A stretch of 64,000 nt of DNA from Litorimonas sp964352855 (GCA_964352855.1 CAYGTR010000004.1:1-64000), one strand, 5' to 3'. Counted from the stretch's first letter, positions 31,301 through 41,584 are shown. Made by a program: numbers and translations. Notes: generated from the letters alone by a model not told the origin.

Positions 31301-33382
31301 ATGATTCGTATTCGAATGGGCGATAATGCTGAACAGAACGCATCCAAACGTGCTGAGGAGTCGTCGGAAATTGACAGGCGTGAAATTACACGCCGCTCCG
31401 AGGATTATTTCTGGCTGGAACGATTGGGAGAAATGTCAGATCAATGCTTGATTGTTTTTGATAAGGATTTGAAACTTGAATTCGCAAATCATTTAACCCT
31501 GACACTCTTTGGCTTAACCGAAGATGAGTTCAAAACAATACAGTGCTACGATGACCTTATTGAATATTGCGTCAAACGTGGGGATTTTGGCCAAGGCGCC
31601 GAAACGACTTTGAAAGCTCTATCAGAAGACTTGAAGACGAATGCCCGTCTTCAGTCGCGCGTAAAATCGTCAGACTTATATATTAGCACGCCATTTGGAA
31701 AACACCTTTGTCTGAGACAAAGTTACGGTCGTGACGGTCGTATGCTTTTGGTTATGAGTGACGTCACCGAAAGCTATGAGTCTAAGGAAGCTCTGGAACT
31801 CGCCCTCAAAATTGGATCAGCGGGATATTGGTCTTGTAATTTCGAAACCAATGAGTGGAAAATATCCTCGAAATCACTCGTCGAGTATTTTGGAAAAAGC
31901 AGAGTCGCAGAGTGTGAAACACTTGGCATTAGTCACCTCATACATCCGGATGATCGCGAGAGATGTATGGATGTTTGGCAGAAAAGTTTACAGACAGGCG
32001 AAAATTGGGACATTCGCACCCGCTTAATCGGAGAAAATGGCCAATCTATATGGTTTAGAGGCTACGGTGTCCCTCGCTTCGCAGATAATGGTCGCGCTGT
32101 TGGTATGTTCTGTTACTATGTCAATATATCTGAAGAGATGCGATTGCAGAATGAACAACGCAAAGCCGTTGAAAATGCGCAATCCGCCCTCAAAGCGAAA
32201 AACAGTTTTCTAGCTCGTCTGAGTCATGAAGTCAGAACCCCTATGAATGCCGTTATAGGTATTTCTGATGCTTTACTTCATCATCACTCCAACCCTGCTA
32301 TAAATCCAAAATTAGAGCTTATTCAGAATTCTGCAGAGAAAATCCTGAGGATTGTCGATGAAACTTTGGACCATAGTAAAATGGAAGAAGATAAAGTTTC
32401 ACTCGATTCCAAACCGACTAATCCAATGAAATGTGTCGAAACAGTTTGTCGTCTCTGGGAAGAGCAAGCCACTAAAAACAATGTCAAATTGAGCTACAGC
32501 TTCGATGAAAATTTGCCGGAAGATATTGTTATGGATGGTTTCCGTTATGAGCAATGCGTCAATAACCTTTTATCCAACGCAGTTAAATTCTCACCCGGCG
32601 GCAAAGTTCACGTCGTCTTGACAAAAGTCAGTAAAGCAGGTCAAGCTGATCGCCTTGTTTTAGCTGTCAAAGATAGCGGCATTGGTATGACGCCAGCCCA
32701 ACAAGATCAAATATTCGAAGCTTATACTCAAGCCGACAAATCGATCTCCAGTCGCTTTGGAGGAACAGGGCTTGGCATGACCATAACCAAACAAATCGTT
32801 GAATTGATGGGCGGTACAATCAAAGTGAAGTCAGCTGCAGGTGAAGGTACGATTTTCATGGTCGCTATTCCTTACGGTGAAGGTGTCAAAGCTGAACCTG
32901 AGACGTCATCACAGAGTTTAGTAAGTGAAATACTTGTTCGCGCCGCACCGGCGCATAATGAATTAGCTAGCCTTCGCGTCCTCGTCGTCGATGATAATGA
33001 GACGAACCACATGGTTGTATCATCCCTTATGGAATCATTGGTCAGCGAAATCGTAACAGCGAATGATGGCCAAGAAGCAATTGACTGCCTTGAAACGCAA
33101 GCATTTGATGTCGTTTTAATGGATATTCATATGCCAATTATGGACGGTATCGAAGCGACTTTATCTATCAGAGGGTCAGATAAACCCTATGCCGACATTC
33201 CGATTATCGCGCTCACCGCTGATCCGCAATATCAGCAAAAACGCCTTTGTCGAAATATTGGGATGGACGAAGCCCTGGCTAAACCTGTCAAACTCAGCGA
33301 AATCTTAAAAGCTTTCGATACAGTTATGCCAAGAATTGAAGATTACAATCAACAACAAGCATTTAGTCGCAAAGCGAGCTAG
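31301..33382 (+). CDS. Hybrid sensor histidine kinase (PAS-PAS-HisKA-HATPase-REC)
   Basis: A 693-residue cytoplasmic hybrid kinase without membrane segments. Two PAS domains occupy about residues 40-155 and 165-285. The kinase core has RLSHEVRTPMN with phospho-acceptor His309, the N box NNLLSNAVKF and the G boxes DSGIGM and GGTGLGM. A C-terminal receiver has VVDDN and phospho-acceptor Asp608 in LMDIHMPIMDG. It needs a phosphotransfer partner that is not in the window. No FNR/FixK box lies upstream, so it is not clearly part of the low-oxygen island. Confidence 0.93.
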   Translation: MIRIRMGDNAEQNASKRAEESSEIDRREITRRSEDYFWLERLGEMSDQCLIVFDKDLKLEFANHLTLTLFGLTEDEFKTIQCYDDLIEYCVKRGDFGQGAETTLKALSEDLKTNARLQSRVKSSDLYISTPFGKHLCLRQSYGRDGRMLLVMSDVTESYESKEALELALKIGSAGYWSCNFETNEWKISSKSLVEYFGKSRVAECETLGISHLIHPDDRERCMDVWQKSLQTGENWDIRTRLIGENGQSIWFRGYGVPRFADNGRAVGMFCYYVNISEEMRLQNEQRKAVENAQSALKAKNSFLARLSHEVRTPMNAVIGISDALLHHHSNPAINPKLELIQNSAEKILRIVDETLDHSKMEEDKVSLDSKPTNPMKCVETVCRLWEEQATKNNVKLSYSFDENLPEDIVMDGFRYEQCVNNLLSNAVKFSPGGKVHVVLTKVSKAGQADRLVLAVKDSGIGMTPAQQDQIFEAYTQADKSISSRFGGTGLGMTITKQIVELMGGTIKVKSAAGEGTIFMVAIPYGEGVKAEPETSSQSLVSEILVRAAPAHNELASLRVLVVDDNETNHMVVSSLMESLVSEIVTANDGQEAIDCLETQAFDVVLMDIHMPIMDGIEATLSIRGSDKPYADIPIIALTADPQYQQKRLCRNIGMDEALAKPVKLSEILKAFDTVMPRIEDYNQQQAFSRKAS

Positions 33383-33433
33383 CACTTACCTGTAAAATCG
33401 TTATCCTAGGAGTAAGGACTTAGGAGACAGGGC

Positions 33434-35137
33434 ATGAATACCGCAATAAAAACAGGCGTCAGCGTTTTAGCACTCGCACTCTTAGCCTGTGGAGACGCGC
33501 AGAAATCACCATCTGACATAATACGGACGTCAGATAACGACTGGTGTATTTCCGGAGGAACAATTTACACAGCTATTGATCGCCAACCAACCGTTCAAGC
33601 CGTTGCTGTTACGGGCGGCGAGATTTCTTACACCGGCCCAGATCAAGGTGAATGGTGCGCGTCCCAAACAGCCCAAATTATCGATCTGGCCGGTGCCGCT
33701 CTTTATCCGGGCCTCACAGATGGTCATGCACATCTCATTGGTATTGGGCTACGCGAAATGACCCTTAATTTAGAAGGGACAAAATCAATTTCAGACCTTC
33801 AGAACATATTAAAGGCAGAGATTGACCGTGTTCCGGGCAACAGTACGATATATGGTCGTGGCTGGATCGAAACCCATTGGCCCGAGAAAAGATTCCCTAA
33901 TCGCCGCGACTTAGATGTGGTTGCGCCTGATCGACCCGTTATTTTAGAACGCTCGGATGGTCACGCCGTCGTCGTGAATTCAGCTGCATTAGAGATGGCA
34001 GATATTACCGCGGCCACTGAAGTTCCGTTTGGAGGCGCTATCAACAAAGATGATGACGGCCAAGTGACAGGCATGCTTCTCGACAATGCGATAAAACTTA
34101 TCGACAGTCTTATGCCTCAACTTACGGCCGAGCGTAAACGTGAAGCTTACATAAAGGGTGCAGACCTATATGCCTCACGTGGTTGGACGAATATTCATTC
34201 CATGTCGGTTGATCCTAATGATGTTGCGTTATTACAAGATCTTGCCGCATCGGGTGACATTAAAATCCGCGTCTATAACTCCTTGGACGTACAAACGGAT
34301 CGCGCCATGCAGACCATGGGCTCTGAGGAGGAAAGCGACCATACACTCATCACGACTCGCGCTATTAAGCTTTACGCAGATGGCGCTCTGGGCTCACGCG
34401 GCGCAGCTCTGCTCGCCCCCTATTCCGATGATACTGATAATGAAGGCCTGATGACTCTTAAAGAAGTGCAGGTCGAAGCTTTTTTACAAACCGCCCTACG
34501 CAACGGTATTCAAGTCAACACCCATGCGATTGGTGACAAAGCCAACCGATATGTGTTGCAATGGTATAAAAATGCTTTCGACACGGTGCCGCGCTCAAGT
34601 TGGAAAGTCAAAGATCCCCGTTGGCGCATCGAACACGCGCAAATCATTCACGTCGACGATATTCCTCTTTTTGCTGAATATAATATTATTCCGTCTATGC
34701 AGCCGAGCCACGCCATTGGTGATTTGCATTTCGCCGTTGACCGTTTAGGCGTGGAACGACTGGAAGGCGGTTATGCTTGGCGAAGCTTGATCGATTCAGG
34801 TGCACGCGTTGTCAGCGGATCAGATGCCCCAGTTGAAGTCGGCGATCCGCGCATTGAATTTTATGCCGCCACTCAGCGAAAAGACCTTGAAGGTTTCAGT
34901 AATGAGAATTGGTATCCTGATGAAAAAGTAACCCCGCAAGAAGCGCTGAAAATGATGACGATCTGGCCGGCATTTGCCGCCTTTGAAGATAATTTCATTG
35001 GCACAATTGAAGTTGGAAAACGCGCTGATTTCAGTGCGTTTAAGACAGATATCATGACGGCAGAGGGGCCTGATGTTCTAAAAAGTGAACCACTTTTTAC
35101 GATGGTGGACGGGAAAATGGCGTTTCAGGCGGAATAA
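33434..35137 (+). CDS. YtcJ-like amidohydrolase, lipoprotein
   Basis: A 567-residue amidohydrolase of the YtcJ/imidazolonepropionase-like group. The signal peptide ends in ALALLAC (lipid-modified Cys near residue 19). DGHAHL is the first metal motif, THAIGD the central one, and SGSDAPVEVGDP carries the final Asp. Such enzymes hydrolyse amide bonds in small molecules; the substrate is unknown. It begins 51 bp after the kinase gene and stands alone on this strand. Confidence 0.9.
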   Translation: MNTAIKTGVSVLALALLACGDAQKSPSDIIRTSDNDWCISGGTIYTAIDRQPTVQAVAVTGGEISYTGPDQGEWCASQTAQIIDLAGAALYPGLTDGHAHLIGIGLREMTLNLEGTKSISDLQNILKAEIDRVPGNSTIYGRGWIETHWPEKRFPNRRDLDVVAPDRPVILERSDGHAVVVNSAALEMADITAATEVPFGGAINKDDDGQVTGMLLDNAIKLIDSLMPQLTAERKREAYIKGADLYASRGWTNIHSMSVDPNDVALLQDLAASGDIKIRVYNSLDVQTDRAMQTMGSEEESDHTLITTRAIKLYADGALGSRGAALLAPYSDDTDNEGLMTLKEVQVEAFLQTALRNGIQVNTHAIGDKANRYVLQWYKNAFDTVPRSSWKVKDPRWRIEHAQIIHVDDIPLFAEYNIIPSMQPSHAIGDLHFAVDRLGVERLEGGYAWRSLIDSGARVVSGSDAPVEVGDPRIEFYAATQRKDLEGFSNENWYPDEKVTPQEALKMMTIWPAFAAFEDNFIGTIEVGKRADFSAFKTDIMTAEGPDVLKSEPLFTMVDGKMAFQAE

Positions 35138-35533
35138 AACCTATTCAATTTCCGCGATAAAACGGTAGCACTGTCTGTTTGGGTTTTAACGTCGTGCTGA
35201 ACAGCGAGAGATACTAAGTTACTTGCTCGAACATCACTTTTTATAGTCACGGCGGCAATCGTTATCTGACTATTTGGGAAGTCAAAAATGGCGTCGATTT
35301 GAGACTGCCCTAAGACTTTGGAGTTCGACATGAGCGTCCTCACGTTGCCTTCTGTCTGCCCCTCTTCCTGCCATATAAAAGAGTTTGGGTAGAGATAAAG
35401 ACCCACATAAACAAAGAGGCGGTTGATAATATCAATCCGCCTTTTATAATTTCATCCATACGTGACATAGATACTTCCCCAAATCACTGTATTTGAGGTT
35501 GTAATTGCAGCGATGGTTTACAAGGCGTGGTCT
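35138..35533. other. Intergenic region between amidohydrolase and YajQ genes
   Basis: A leftward open frame of 93 codons (35,125-35,406) crosses this region but lacks a recognisable family and a good start, so I do not call it a gene. The one clear element is the hairpin at 35,418. Confidence 0.4.
35418..35445 (+). terminator. Hairpin with T-tract, probable terminator
   Basis: GGCGGTTGATA pairs with TATCAATCCGCC with one bulged base, followed by TTTTATAATTT. It could end rightward transcripts from the amidohydrolase gene 280 bp upstream. Confidence 0.6.
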
Positions 35534-36019
35534 TTAATCACGAAAGTTTTTGAACTGAACAGGTTGTTCTAAGCCCATATCTTTGACGAATTGAATAGCC
35601 TCTTGAAGGTCGTCACGTTTCTTACCCGTCACACGCAAAGTATCGCCTTGAATAGCGACTTGAACTTTCATCTTTGCACCCTTGATTTCCTTAACAATTT
35701 TCTTTGCCATTTCTTTATCAATACCGTCTTTGACAAGAATATTTTGACGCACGGATTGTCCGGCGGCAGGCTCGACTTTTTGATAGTCAAGCTGCCCCGG
35801 TTCAATACCGCGCTTATGAAGATTGCCGCGTAAAATTTCATGCATTTGCTTGAGCTTCAAGTCATCATCAGCAAACACTTTGATCGCGCCGTCTACGCTT
35901 TCAACCGTCGATTTTGATCCCTTAAAGTCATAACGCACTGTGATTTCGCGCATAACATTCTGAATGGCATTATCGACTTCAGCCATATCGGCCTCTGAGA
36001 CAATATCAAAACTCGGCAT
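35534..36019 (-). CDS. yajQ: YajQ family nucleotide-binding protein
   Basis: A 161-residue protein that matches the YajQ family throughout: MPSFDIVSEADMAEVDNA at the start, RYDFKGSKSTVE near residue 34 and the end FVKDMGLEQPVQFKNFRD. YajQ proteins have two ferredoxin-like domains and bind nucleotides; some bind cyclic di-GMP and act in gene control. It lies 2 bp downstream of the acyl-CoA dehydrogenase gene and is probably co-transcribed with it. Confidence 0.93.
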   Translation of the reverse strand: MPSFDIVSEADMAEVDNAIQNVMREITVRYDFKGSKSTVESVDGAIKVFADDDLKLKQMHEILRGNLHKRGIEPGQLDYQKVEPAAGQSVRQNILVKDGIDKEMAKKIVKEIKGAKMKVQVAIQGDTLRVTGKKRDDLQEAIQFVKDMGLEQPVQFKNFRD

Positions 36020-36021
36020 AT

Positions 36022-37269
36022 CTAGACCTTTGCATTCGTATAAGGCTTAAGTTCTTTGCGCGCGACCTGCATACGGTGAACTGCGTCTGGACCATCCGCA
36101 AAACGTAGTGTCCTCATTTGGGCATACATATGGGCTAGAGGAGTGTCTTGTGACACACCTGTGCCGCCAAACATTTGCATGGCTTCATCAATCACTTTCA
36201 ACGCCATATTCGGGGCAGCTACTTTGATCTGCGATATCCAAGGGGCAGCCGCGCGTGCATCGCCCTGATCCATCATCCATGCGGCTTTCAAACAAAGCAA
36301 ACGGGCCTGTTCGATCTGAATACGGCAATCCGCGATAATATCATAATTTTGCCCTAGCTTTGCCAATGGGCGACCAAAGGCGGTGCGGTTTAATGACCGC
36401 TCACACATGAGTTTCAATGCCCGCTCCGCTTGTCCAACGGCACGCATACAATGATGAATACGACCGGGGCCAAGCCGACCTTGTGAGACTTCAAAGCCTC
36501 GGCCCTCGCCGATTAGCAAAGCATCCGCCGGAACGCGGACATTCTCAAACCGCATATGCAAATGACCATGCGGGGCATCATCATTGCCGAATACTTCCAT
36601 CGCGCGGACTTTCGTAATGCCGGGCAAACCAGCAGGCACAACAAACATGGAATGTTGTTGATGACGCGGCACATCTCCGTCTCGCGGTGCAGTGCGCGCC
36701 ATAAGGATATAGACGGAACAACGCGGATCACCTGCTCCAGAGGACCAATATTTCTCGCCATTAAAGACCCACTCATCACCATCCTTGACCGCGCTAAATT
36801 CGAGGTTCGTTGCGTCAGAAGACGCCACATCCGGCTCTGTCATTAAAAAAGCTGAACGGATTTCGCCGTTTAGGAGCGGCTTAAGCCATTTTTCTTTGTG
36901 TTCTTTTGTGCCGTAGCGCTCGAGCACTTCCATATTTCCTGTATCAGGCGCAGAGCAATTAAAGACTTCCGGGCCAAGTGTACAATATCCCATCTCTTCG
37001 GCGAGATAGGCATATTCGACAGTTGTAAGGCCATAACCTGCCTCTGAATCTGTCAGCCAGAAATTCCAAAGACCTTGCTCTTTGGCTTTCTTTTTTAAAC
37101 TTTCGCGAATTTCAGTCTGACGTTCTGTGAATTCAAAACGATTGCCTGTCTTGCCGACTTCGTGGTGATATTCCACATCTGCCGCCATGATGTCTTCCTG
37201 CATCATTTTGCGTACTTTTTCGACGAGCGGTTTCACGCGATCGCTCATCCCAAGGTCCATAGCTGCCAT
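36022..37269 (-). CDS. Acyl-CoA dehydrogenase family protein
   Basis: A 415-residue flavoenzyme. AFLMTEPDVASSDATN and GEKYWSSGAGDPR are the flavin-binding segments, FGRPLAKLGQNYDIIADCRI is the dimer region, and MQMFGGTGVSQDTPLAHMYAQMRTLRFADGPDAVH is interrupted here only in my listing. This subgroup is usually found beside aminoglycoside-phosphotransferase-like proteins, as in ACAD10/11 systems that act on hydroxylated fatty acids. It is fourth in a five-gene leftward unit. Confidence 0.9.
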   Translation of the reverse strand: MAAMDLGMSDRVKPLVEKVRKMMQEDIMAADVEYHHEVGKTGNRFEFTERQTEIRESLKKKAKEQGLWNFWLTDSEAGYGLTTVEYAYLAEEMGYCTLGPEVFNCSAPDTGNMEVLERYGTKEHKEKWLKPLLNGEIRSAFLMTEPDVASSDATNLEFSAVKDGDEWVFNGEKYWSSGAGDPRCSVYILMARTAPRDGDVPRHQQHSMFVVPAGLPGITKVRAMEVFGNDDAPHGHLHMRFENVRVPADALLIGEGRGFEVSQGRLGPGRIHHCMRAVGQAERALKLMCERSLNRTAFGRPLAKLGQNYDIIADCRIQIEQARLLCLKAAWMMDQGDARAAAPWISQIKVAAPNMALKVIDEAMQMFGGTGVSQDTPLAHMYAQMRTLRFADGPDAVHRMQVARKELKPYTNAKV

Positions 37270-37299
37270 AATATTCTCTTTCTATAATGCGTTTATTGG

Positions 37300-38364
37300 C
37301 TACAATTCGCCTGTTTTAATTTTCAATCTCGCCAGCTGCCCCAGAGCGGTTGTCATTTTTCCGTAGTCTTTAAATCGTGGATTATCATTTTGCCCGCGAT
37401 AAAAACGCGCATAAATCTGTTGAATAATGACGGCTAGCCGCCAAATACCGTAGATATAATAAAATTGGAACCCTGATACATCTACGCCTGTTTTGTCGGC
37501 ATAAAAATCTAAAATATCTTGGCGGCTCATCATGCCCGGAGCTGCAGAGGGTTGACGGATCATCATATGCATAAAAGGCGGATCATCGGCCTGTATCCAA
37601 TAGGCGAGCGTATTCCCCAAATCCATCATTGGATCACCAAGGGCAGAAATCTCCCAATCAAGGATCGCCTCAATTTGAGTCGGGTCACTTTCTTTCAATA
37701 TGCAATTATCGATTCGGTAGTCGCCGTGAATGATTGCAGCGCCGCGTTCTTTTGCCGGCATATTATTTACAAGCCATGTTTGCACATCTTCGAACTTTTC
37801 TATGTCATCCGTCCATGCGGCCTCGAAACGCCTGTTCCAGCCCATGATTTGACGGTTCACATAGCCTTGGGGCTTGCCGAAATCTCCTAGGCCGACCGCC
37901 TCATAATCAACATTATGCATATCGACCAAAGTCTGGAAGAAATTCACACACAGCTTACGGGTTTCTTTTTCGGTCCAATTCCAATCTTTTGGAATGGTAT
38001 TATGAATAAGCGGCCCTTCTGAACGGTCCATCACATAGAACTCTGCACCTATGATCGCATTATCATCCGTATAGTAAAGAGTATTTGGAACAGGCACATG
38101 GCCTTTTAAGGCTGTCATAACGCGGTATTCACGGTGCATATCGTGACCTGATTTTGGCTTGTCGCCAAAGGGAGGTCGACGCAAAACCAAACGACGGTTT
38201 GGGTAATCCAGAGCATAGGTCAGGTTCGACGCACCGGAAGGGTATTGCGTGACCTTTGGTTCACCCTCAAGATCAGGGAGAACATCTTTCAAAACAGCAT
38301 CAACAGCCGCGAGGTCAAGCTCCTCGCCTTTACGCACCTCAACTGTCGCATTCTCACCGCTCAT
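37300..38364 (-). CDS. Aminoglycoside-phosphotransferase-like kinase (ACAD10/11-associated)
   Basis: A 354-residue protein of the APH kinase fold. QYPSGASNLTYAL is the nucleotide-binding loop, LVLRRPPFG holds the lysine, IIHGDYRIDNCIL is the catalytic HGD motif and AILDWEISALGDPMMDLG is the metal-binding DWE segment. Its relatives, including the N-terminal part of human ACAD10/11, phosphorylate 4-hydroxyacyl-CoA before the dehydrogenase acts. The TAATG overlap with the preceding SDR gene shows tight coupling. Confidence 0.9.
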   Translation of the reverse strand: MSGENATVEVRKGEELDLAAVDAVLKDVLPDLEGEPKVTQYPSGASNLTYALDYPNRRLVLRRPPFGDKPKSGHDMHREYRVMTALKGHVPVPNTLYYTDDNAIIGAEFYVMDRSEGPLIHNTIPKDWNWTEKETRKLCVNFFQTLVDMHNVDYEAVGLGDFGKPQGYVNRQIMGWNRRFEAAWTDDIEKFEDVQTWLVNNMPAKERGAAIIHGDYRIDNCILKESDPTQIEAILDWEISALGDPMMDLGNTLAYWIQADDPPFMHMMIRQPSAAPGMMSRQDILDFYADKTGVDVSGFQFYYIYGIWRLAVIIQQIYARFYRGQNDNPRFKDYGKMTTALGQLARLKIKTGEL

Positions 38365-39125
38365 TAAATTGTCGCTCCGCCGTCAACAATCATGCTCTGA
38401 CCTGTGAAATAGCTTGCTTCATCAGACACCATATAAAGCACTGCACCCACCATCTCTTCGGGTTGCGCCATACGTTTAATCGCCAAATTCATTTTGACAT
38501 AAAGATCCATGGCAGGATTATCTTTTAAGGCGCTCGCGAGTTTTGTATCCGTGAAACCGGGAAGCAAAGCATTTACCCGAACACCATATTGAGAATATTC
38601 TTTCGCGAGACCCTTTGTCATTGCGATAAGCGCGGCTTTGCTCATACCATAGGCGACGCGAAATTCTGCGGGTTGAATACCGTCAATAGAGGCCACATTC
38701 ACAACAGACCCTCCGCCATCCGCTTTTAGCATCTTATAAGCCTTGGTTGTCAGAAAATATGGCCCACGCATATTGACTTCAAACGTCTTGTCAAACGCGC
38801 CCTCACCGGCCTCATGAGCAGGGCCGAAATGAGGACTTGTGGCGCCGTTATTAATCAGAATATCAAGACGGCCAAATTCCTTTTCTATCATGGAAAGCAC
38901 AGCATCATGATGAGACAACTCACCTAGATGGAGTTCCGCTGAAACCGCTTTGCCGCCATTGGCGCGAATAGCCTTGGCGACTTTCTCGCAATCGCCTTGT
39001 TTGCGGCTTGAGCACACAACCATTGCACCATGTTCGGCCAAAGCATGTGCAACAGCCTCACCAATACCGCGGCTCGCCCCCGCGACCAAAGCGACTTTAC
39101 CCGATAAATCAAATCTTTTCGTCAT
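38364..39125 (-). CDS. Short-chain dehydrogenase/reductase
   Basis: A 253-residue classical SDR with GASRGIGEAVA, LINNGATSPH, a serine in NVASIDG and the YGMSK catalytic pair. The C-terminus ends in MIVDGGATI. The start at 39,125 is preferred, 4 bp after the upstream stop and behind GGGTAAGG; the longer form beginning at 39,170 would overlap the upstream gene by 41 bp. It probably works on a hydroxy- or keto-acyl substrate in the same pathway as the dehydrogenase and kinase downstream. Confidence 0.9.
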   Translation of the reverse strand: MTKRFDLSGKVALVAGASRGIGEAVAHALAEHGAMVVCSSRKQGDCEKVAKAIRANGGKAVSAELHLGELSHHDAVLSMIEKEFGRLDILINNGATSPHFGPAHEAGEGAFDKTFEVNMRGPYFLTTKAYKMLKADGGGSVVNVASIDGIQPAEFRVAYGMSKAALIAMTKGLAKEYSQYGVRVNALLPGFTDTKLASALKDNPAMDLYVKMNLAIKRMAQPEEMVGAVLYMVSDEASYFTGQSMIVDGGATI

Positions 39126-39129
39126 AGCC

Positions 39130-39924
39130 TTACCCTTCGGTCTTTTGCTTGGCGGCTTTGAAGGCTTCACCCACCTTGCTCTTTAATTTCTGCATCCCTT
39201 GTAAATAAGCATCAGGATGCGCGGCGCGGTTCATAAAATAATCTTTTACAATAGGATGAGAGAATACGTAAAATGTGTCTGCCTCGATAGCGGCTTTCAA
39301 CGCATTTGCGACATCTTTGGGCTCCAACAGTCCGTCAGGGCTATTTTGCGCCATAGGCATCCCATCAGTCATAGCGGAACGGACATATTGCGGACAAATG
39401 CAATTTGCTTTTATGCCATCAGCGCCATGCTCAATCGCAATCGATTCAGCAAAAGCTACCGCCGCATGTTTCGTACAGGAATAGGATGCACTACCGATTT
39501 GGTTAAGCAAACCAGCAGCAGAGGCCGTAATCACAAAACGACCGGAACCGCGTTCCACCCATTTCGGCATAAGCTCACGCGCCGCATAAACCGACCCCAT
39601 AACATTAATCTGCCAAGACCGCTCCCAGCCTTCATTACTGCCGCCACCGACATAACGACCATTACCTTCGCCGACACCTGCATTGGAGACATAAATATCA
39701 ATCGGTCCTAAATCAGCCTCCACATCAGCGATAAAAGATTTGACTGAGGCTTCGTCACTTACGTCACACACATAGCCCTGCGCACCAATTGCTTTAGCTG
39801 TATCATCGCATGGCTTGTAATCACTTATCGCAACTTTTGCGCCATTGGCCATGAACATTTCAGCAATGCCCCGCCCAATGCCGCCTGTAGCGCCCGTAAT
39901 TGCAACGATTTTATTATTGAACAT
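39130..39924 (-). CDS. Short-chain dehydrogenase/reductase
   Basis: A 264-residue SDR, first gene of the leftward unit. It has GATGGIGRGIAE, the acidic ISDYKP after the second strand (NAD preference), SNAGVGEG, and the catalytic SASYSCTK region. The tail is long, charged and lysine-rich. It differs clearly from the SDR downstream, so the two are not a recent duplication. The unit is SDR, SDR, kinase-like, acyl-CoA dehydrogenase, YajQ. Confidence 0.9.
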   Translation of the reverse strand: MFNNKIVAITGATGGIGRGIAEMFMANGAKVAISDYKPCDDTAKAIGAQGYVCDVSDEASVKSFIADVEADLGPIDIYVSNAGVGEGNGRYVGGGSNEGWERSWQINVMGSVYAARELMPKWVERGSGRFVITASAAGLLNQIGSASYSCTKHAAVAFAESIAIEHGADGIKANCICPQYVRSAMTDGMPMAQNSPDGLLEPKDVANALKAAIEADTFYVFSHPIVKDYFMNRAAHPDAYLQGMQKLKSKVGEAFKAAKQKTEG

Positions 39925-40033
39925 AGGAATACCTTAAAGCCACAGTTTTAACAGACAAGTCTTTTAGAAAGAGACCTTCACGGATTAGATTTTACATCTA
40001 TACTGTGTTCTGCATTAAGGGGGAAATATAACT

Positions 40034-41584
40034 GTGAATGGCGGCTCATCAGAATCGATAGAGATAGAAGCTTTATTGGCCACGAGCGTTTTAGACGCCG
40101 ATAATGTTCCTAATCAAAATCAAAGCGAAACGTGTTTTTCTTGCGGTTCCGAAATGCTTGGCCTTTATTGTAAAGACTGTGGGCAAAAAAATGATGACCT
40201 TAGGCGCTCAATTTTCTCCCTAATCATTGAGGCCTTCACATCATTCTTTTCTTTGGAATCTCGAACTTGGCGAACATGGCTCTATTTAATCATAAAACCA
40301 GGTCGCCCTGCCAGAGAATATGCTGATGGCAAAAGAACGCTTTGGACATCGCCTGTTCGTATTTACTTGGCCATGTCGATTATCCTCTTCGGGTATATGA
40401 GCTTAACGGACACACGTCTCATTAGTGTGCGAAGCGATGTTTCACCCCGTGAAGGCATCATCGGCAATGTTGAAGACTTAGCTGATACTCAAGTCAAATT
40501 ATCGCCACAACTCCTCTTTTTCGCGCGACAGAAAACGCTGGATGAATTGAATGAAGATGTTGATTTTGAACAGGTCGAGAGACTCATAAGCGGCATACCC
40601 CGCGCACGTTTTTATCTGGAGGAAGAGGAAAACATCAATCTTGAAACTATTCTTGATGCCAACAACAAAGTTGAAATTAACTCTTACGCATCCGAACTCA
40701 TTGAAGACATAATGCGAAGTGATGCGGCAGAAGATTTGATTGAAACATTAGAGGAAAACTCAGTTATTAAGGACGAAGATGGAGACCCCATCAATGACCC
40801 CGAACTTCGTAGAGAAGCGGTTGAACGTGCAATGGGTCAAAGTGAAAGTTATATAAGAGATCTCAATGAAATTTTGACTTATTACGTTGAGCCGCAGGTC
40901 ATCGCCAAAAAACTCCAAAAAGGTGAGATTGCCCTAACCGCTGACTCTCTGATTGAAAATTTGCCAAACAATTTATCCGAAGAGAAACAAAAAGAGCTTG
41001 AGGTGCAAGCGAAAGATGTCGTTGAGAAACTGTCATCAGTTGGTATTACCGGCGAAAATCTTTCCGAGCTTGATCTGCGACTCTTTGAAAGAGGCGCCCT
41101 AGTTTTTAACAACTTAACAATCAACAATCGAGAAATCAGCTCCGATGACACGCGTCGTGGTGCGATGCGTATCTTGAAACAGCCCGAGTTATTGAACGAA
41201 GCCTTTGCGACTTATCTCCCGCGAATTATGTTTTTCATGATGCCCTTTGCCATGTTCCTCGGCATTATATTTGTCAGGGGGCGTAAGAACGCCTTGATGT
41301 ATGATCACTTGGTTCACGCCGCCTATATCCATGCCTTTACATATATGTATCTCTTATTTTTGATTATACTGAGCCAATGGACAAATGTGACTGGCCTATG
41401 GACGGCTTTCCTGTGGGGTATGATTATTTATCTTCCCATAAGTGCAAAAAATATGTTTCAACGTGGTTGGTTTAAAACGATCTGGATGACGTTCAGCATC
41501 GCCTTCGCTTACAGTGTTACAATTTTTATGATCATGACCTTCTTACTGGCGTCCCAACTCGATAAAGCCGTGTCCGCTATTTAA
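40034..41584 (+). CDS. DUF3667 membrane protein with zinc ribbon
   Basis: A 516-residue protein. An N-terminal zinc ribbon (CFSCGSEMLGLYCKDCG, residues 36-52) precedes SLESRTWRTWLYLIIKPGRPAREY and a first membrane segment, the DUF3667 signature. A long, acidic, helical region of about 260 residues follows, and then four membrane segments close the protein (residues 390-515). The large soluble insert is longer than in typical family members. Function is unknown. The GTG start follows AGGGGGA. Its 3' end overlaps the stop of the holin-like gene on the other strand by 8 bp. Confidence 0.85.
   Translation: MNGGSSESIEIEALLATSVLDADNVPNQNQSETCFSCGSEMLGLYCKDCGQKNDDLRRSIFSLIIEAFTSFFSLESRTWRTWLYLIIKPGRPAREYADGKRTLWTSPVRIYLAMSIILFGYMSLTDTRLISVRSDVSPREGIIGNVEDLADTQVKLSPQLLFFARQKTLDELNEDVDFEQVERLISGIPRARFYLEEEENINLETILDANNKVEINSYASELIEDIMRSDAAEDLIETLEENSVIKDEDGDPINDPELRREAVERAMGQSESYIRDLNEILTYYVEPQVIAKKLQKGEIALTADSLIENLPNNLSEEKQKELEVQAKDVVEKLSSVGITGENLSELDLRLFERGALVFNNLTINNREISSDDTRRGAMRILKQPELLNEAFATYLPRIMFFMMPFAMFLGIIFVRGRKNALMYDHLVHAAYIHAFTYMYLLFLIILSQWTNVTGLWTAFLWGMIIYLPISAKNMFQRGWFKTIWMTFSIAFAYSVTIFMIMTFLLASQLDKAVSAI

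Noticed and set aside
35125..35406. Leftward 93-codon open frame
   Set aside because: It overlaps the end of the amidohydrolase gene, shows no recognisable family and has no good ribosome binding site.
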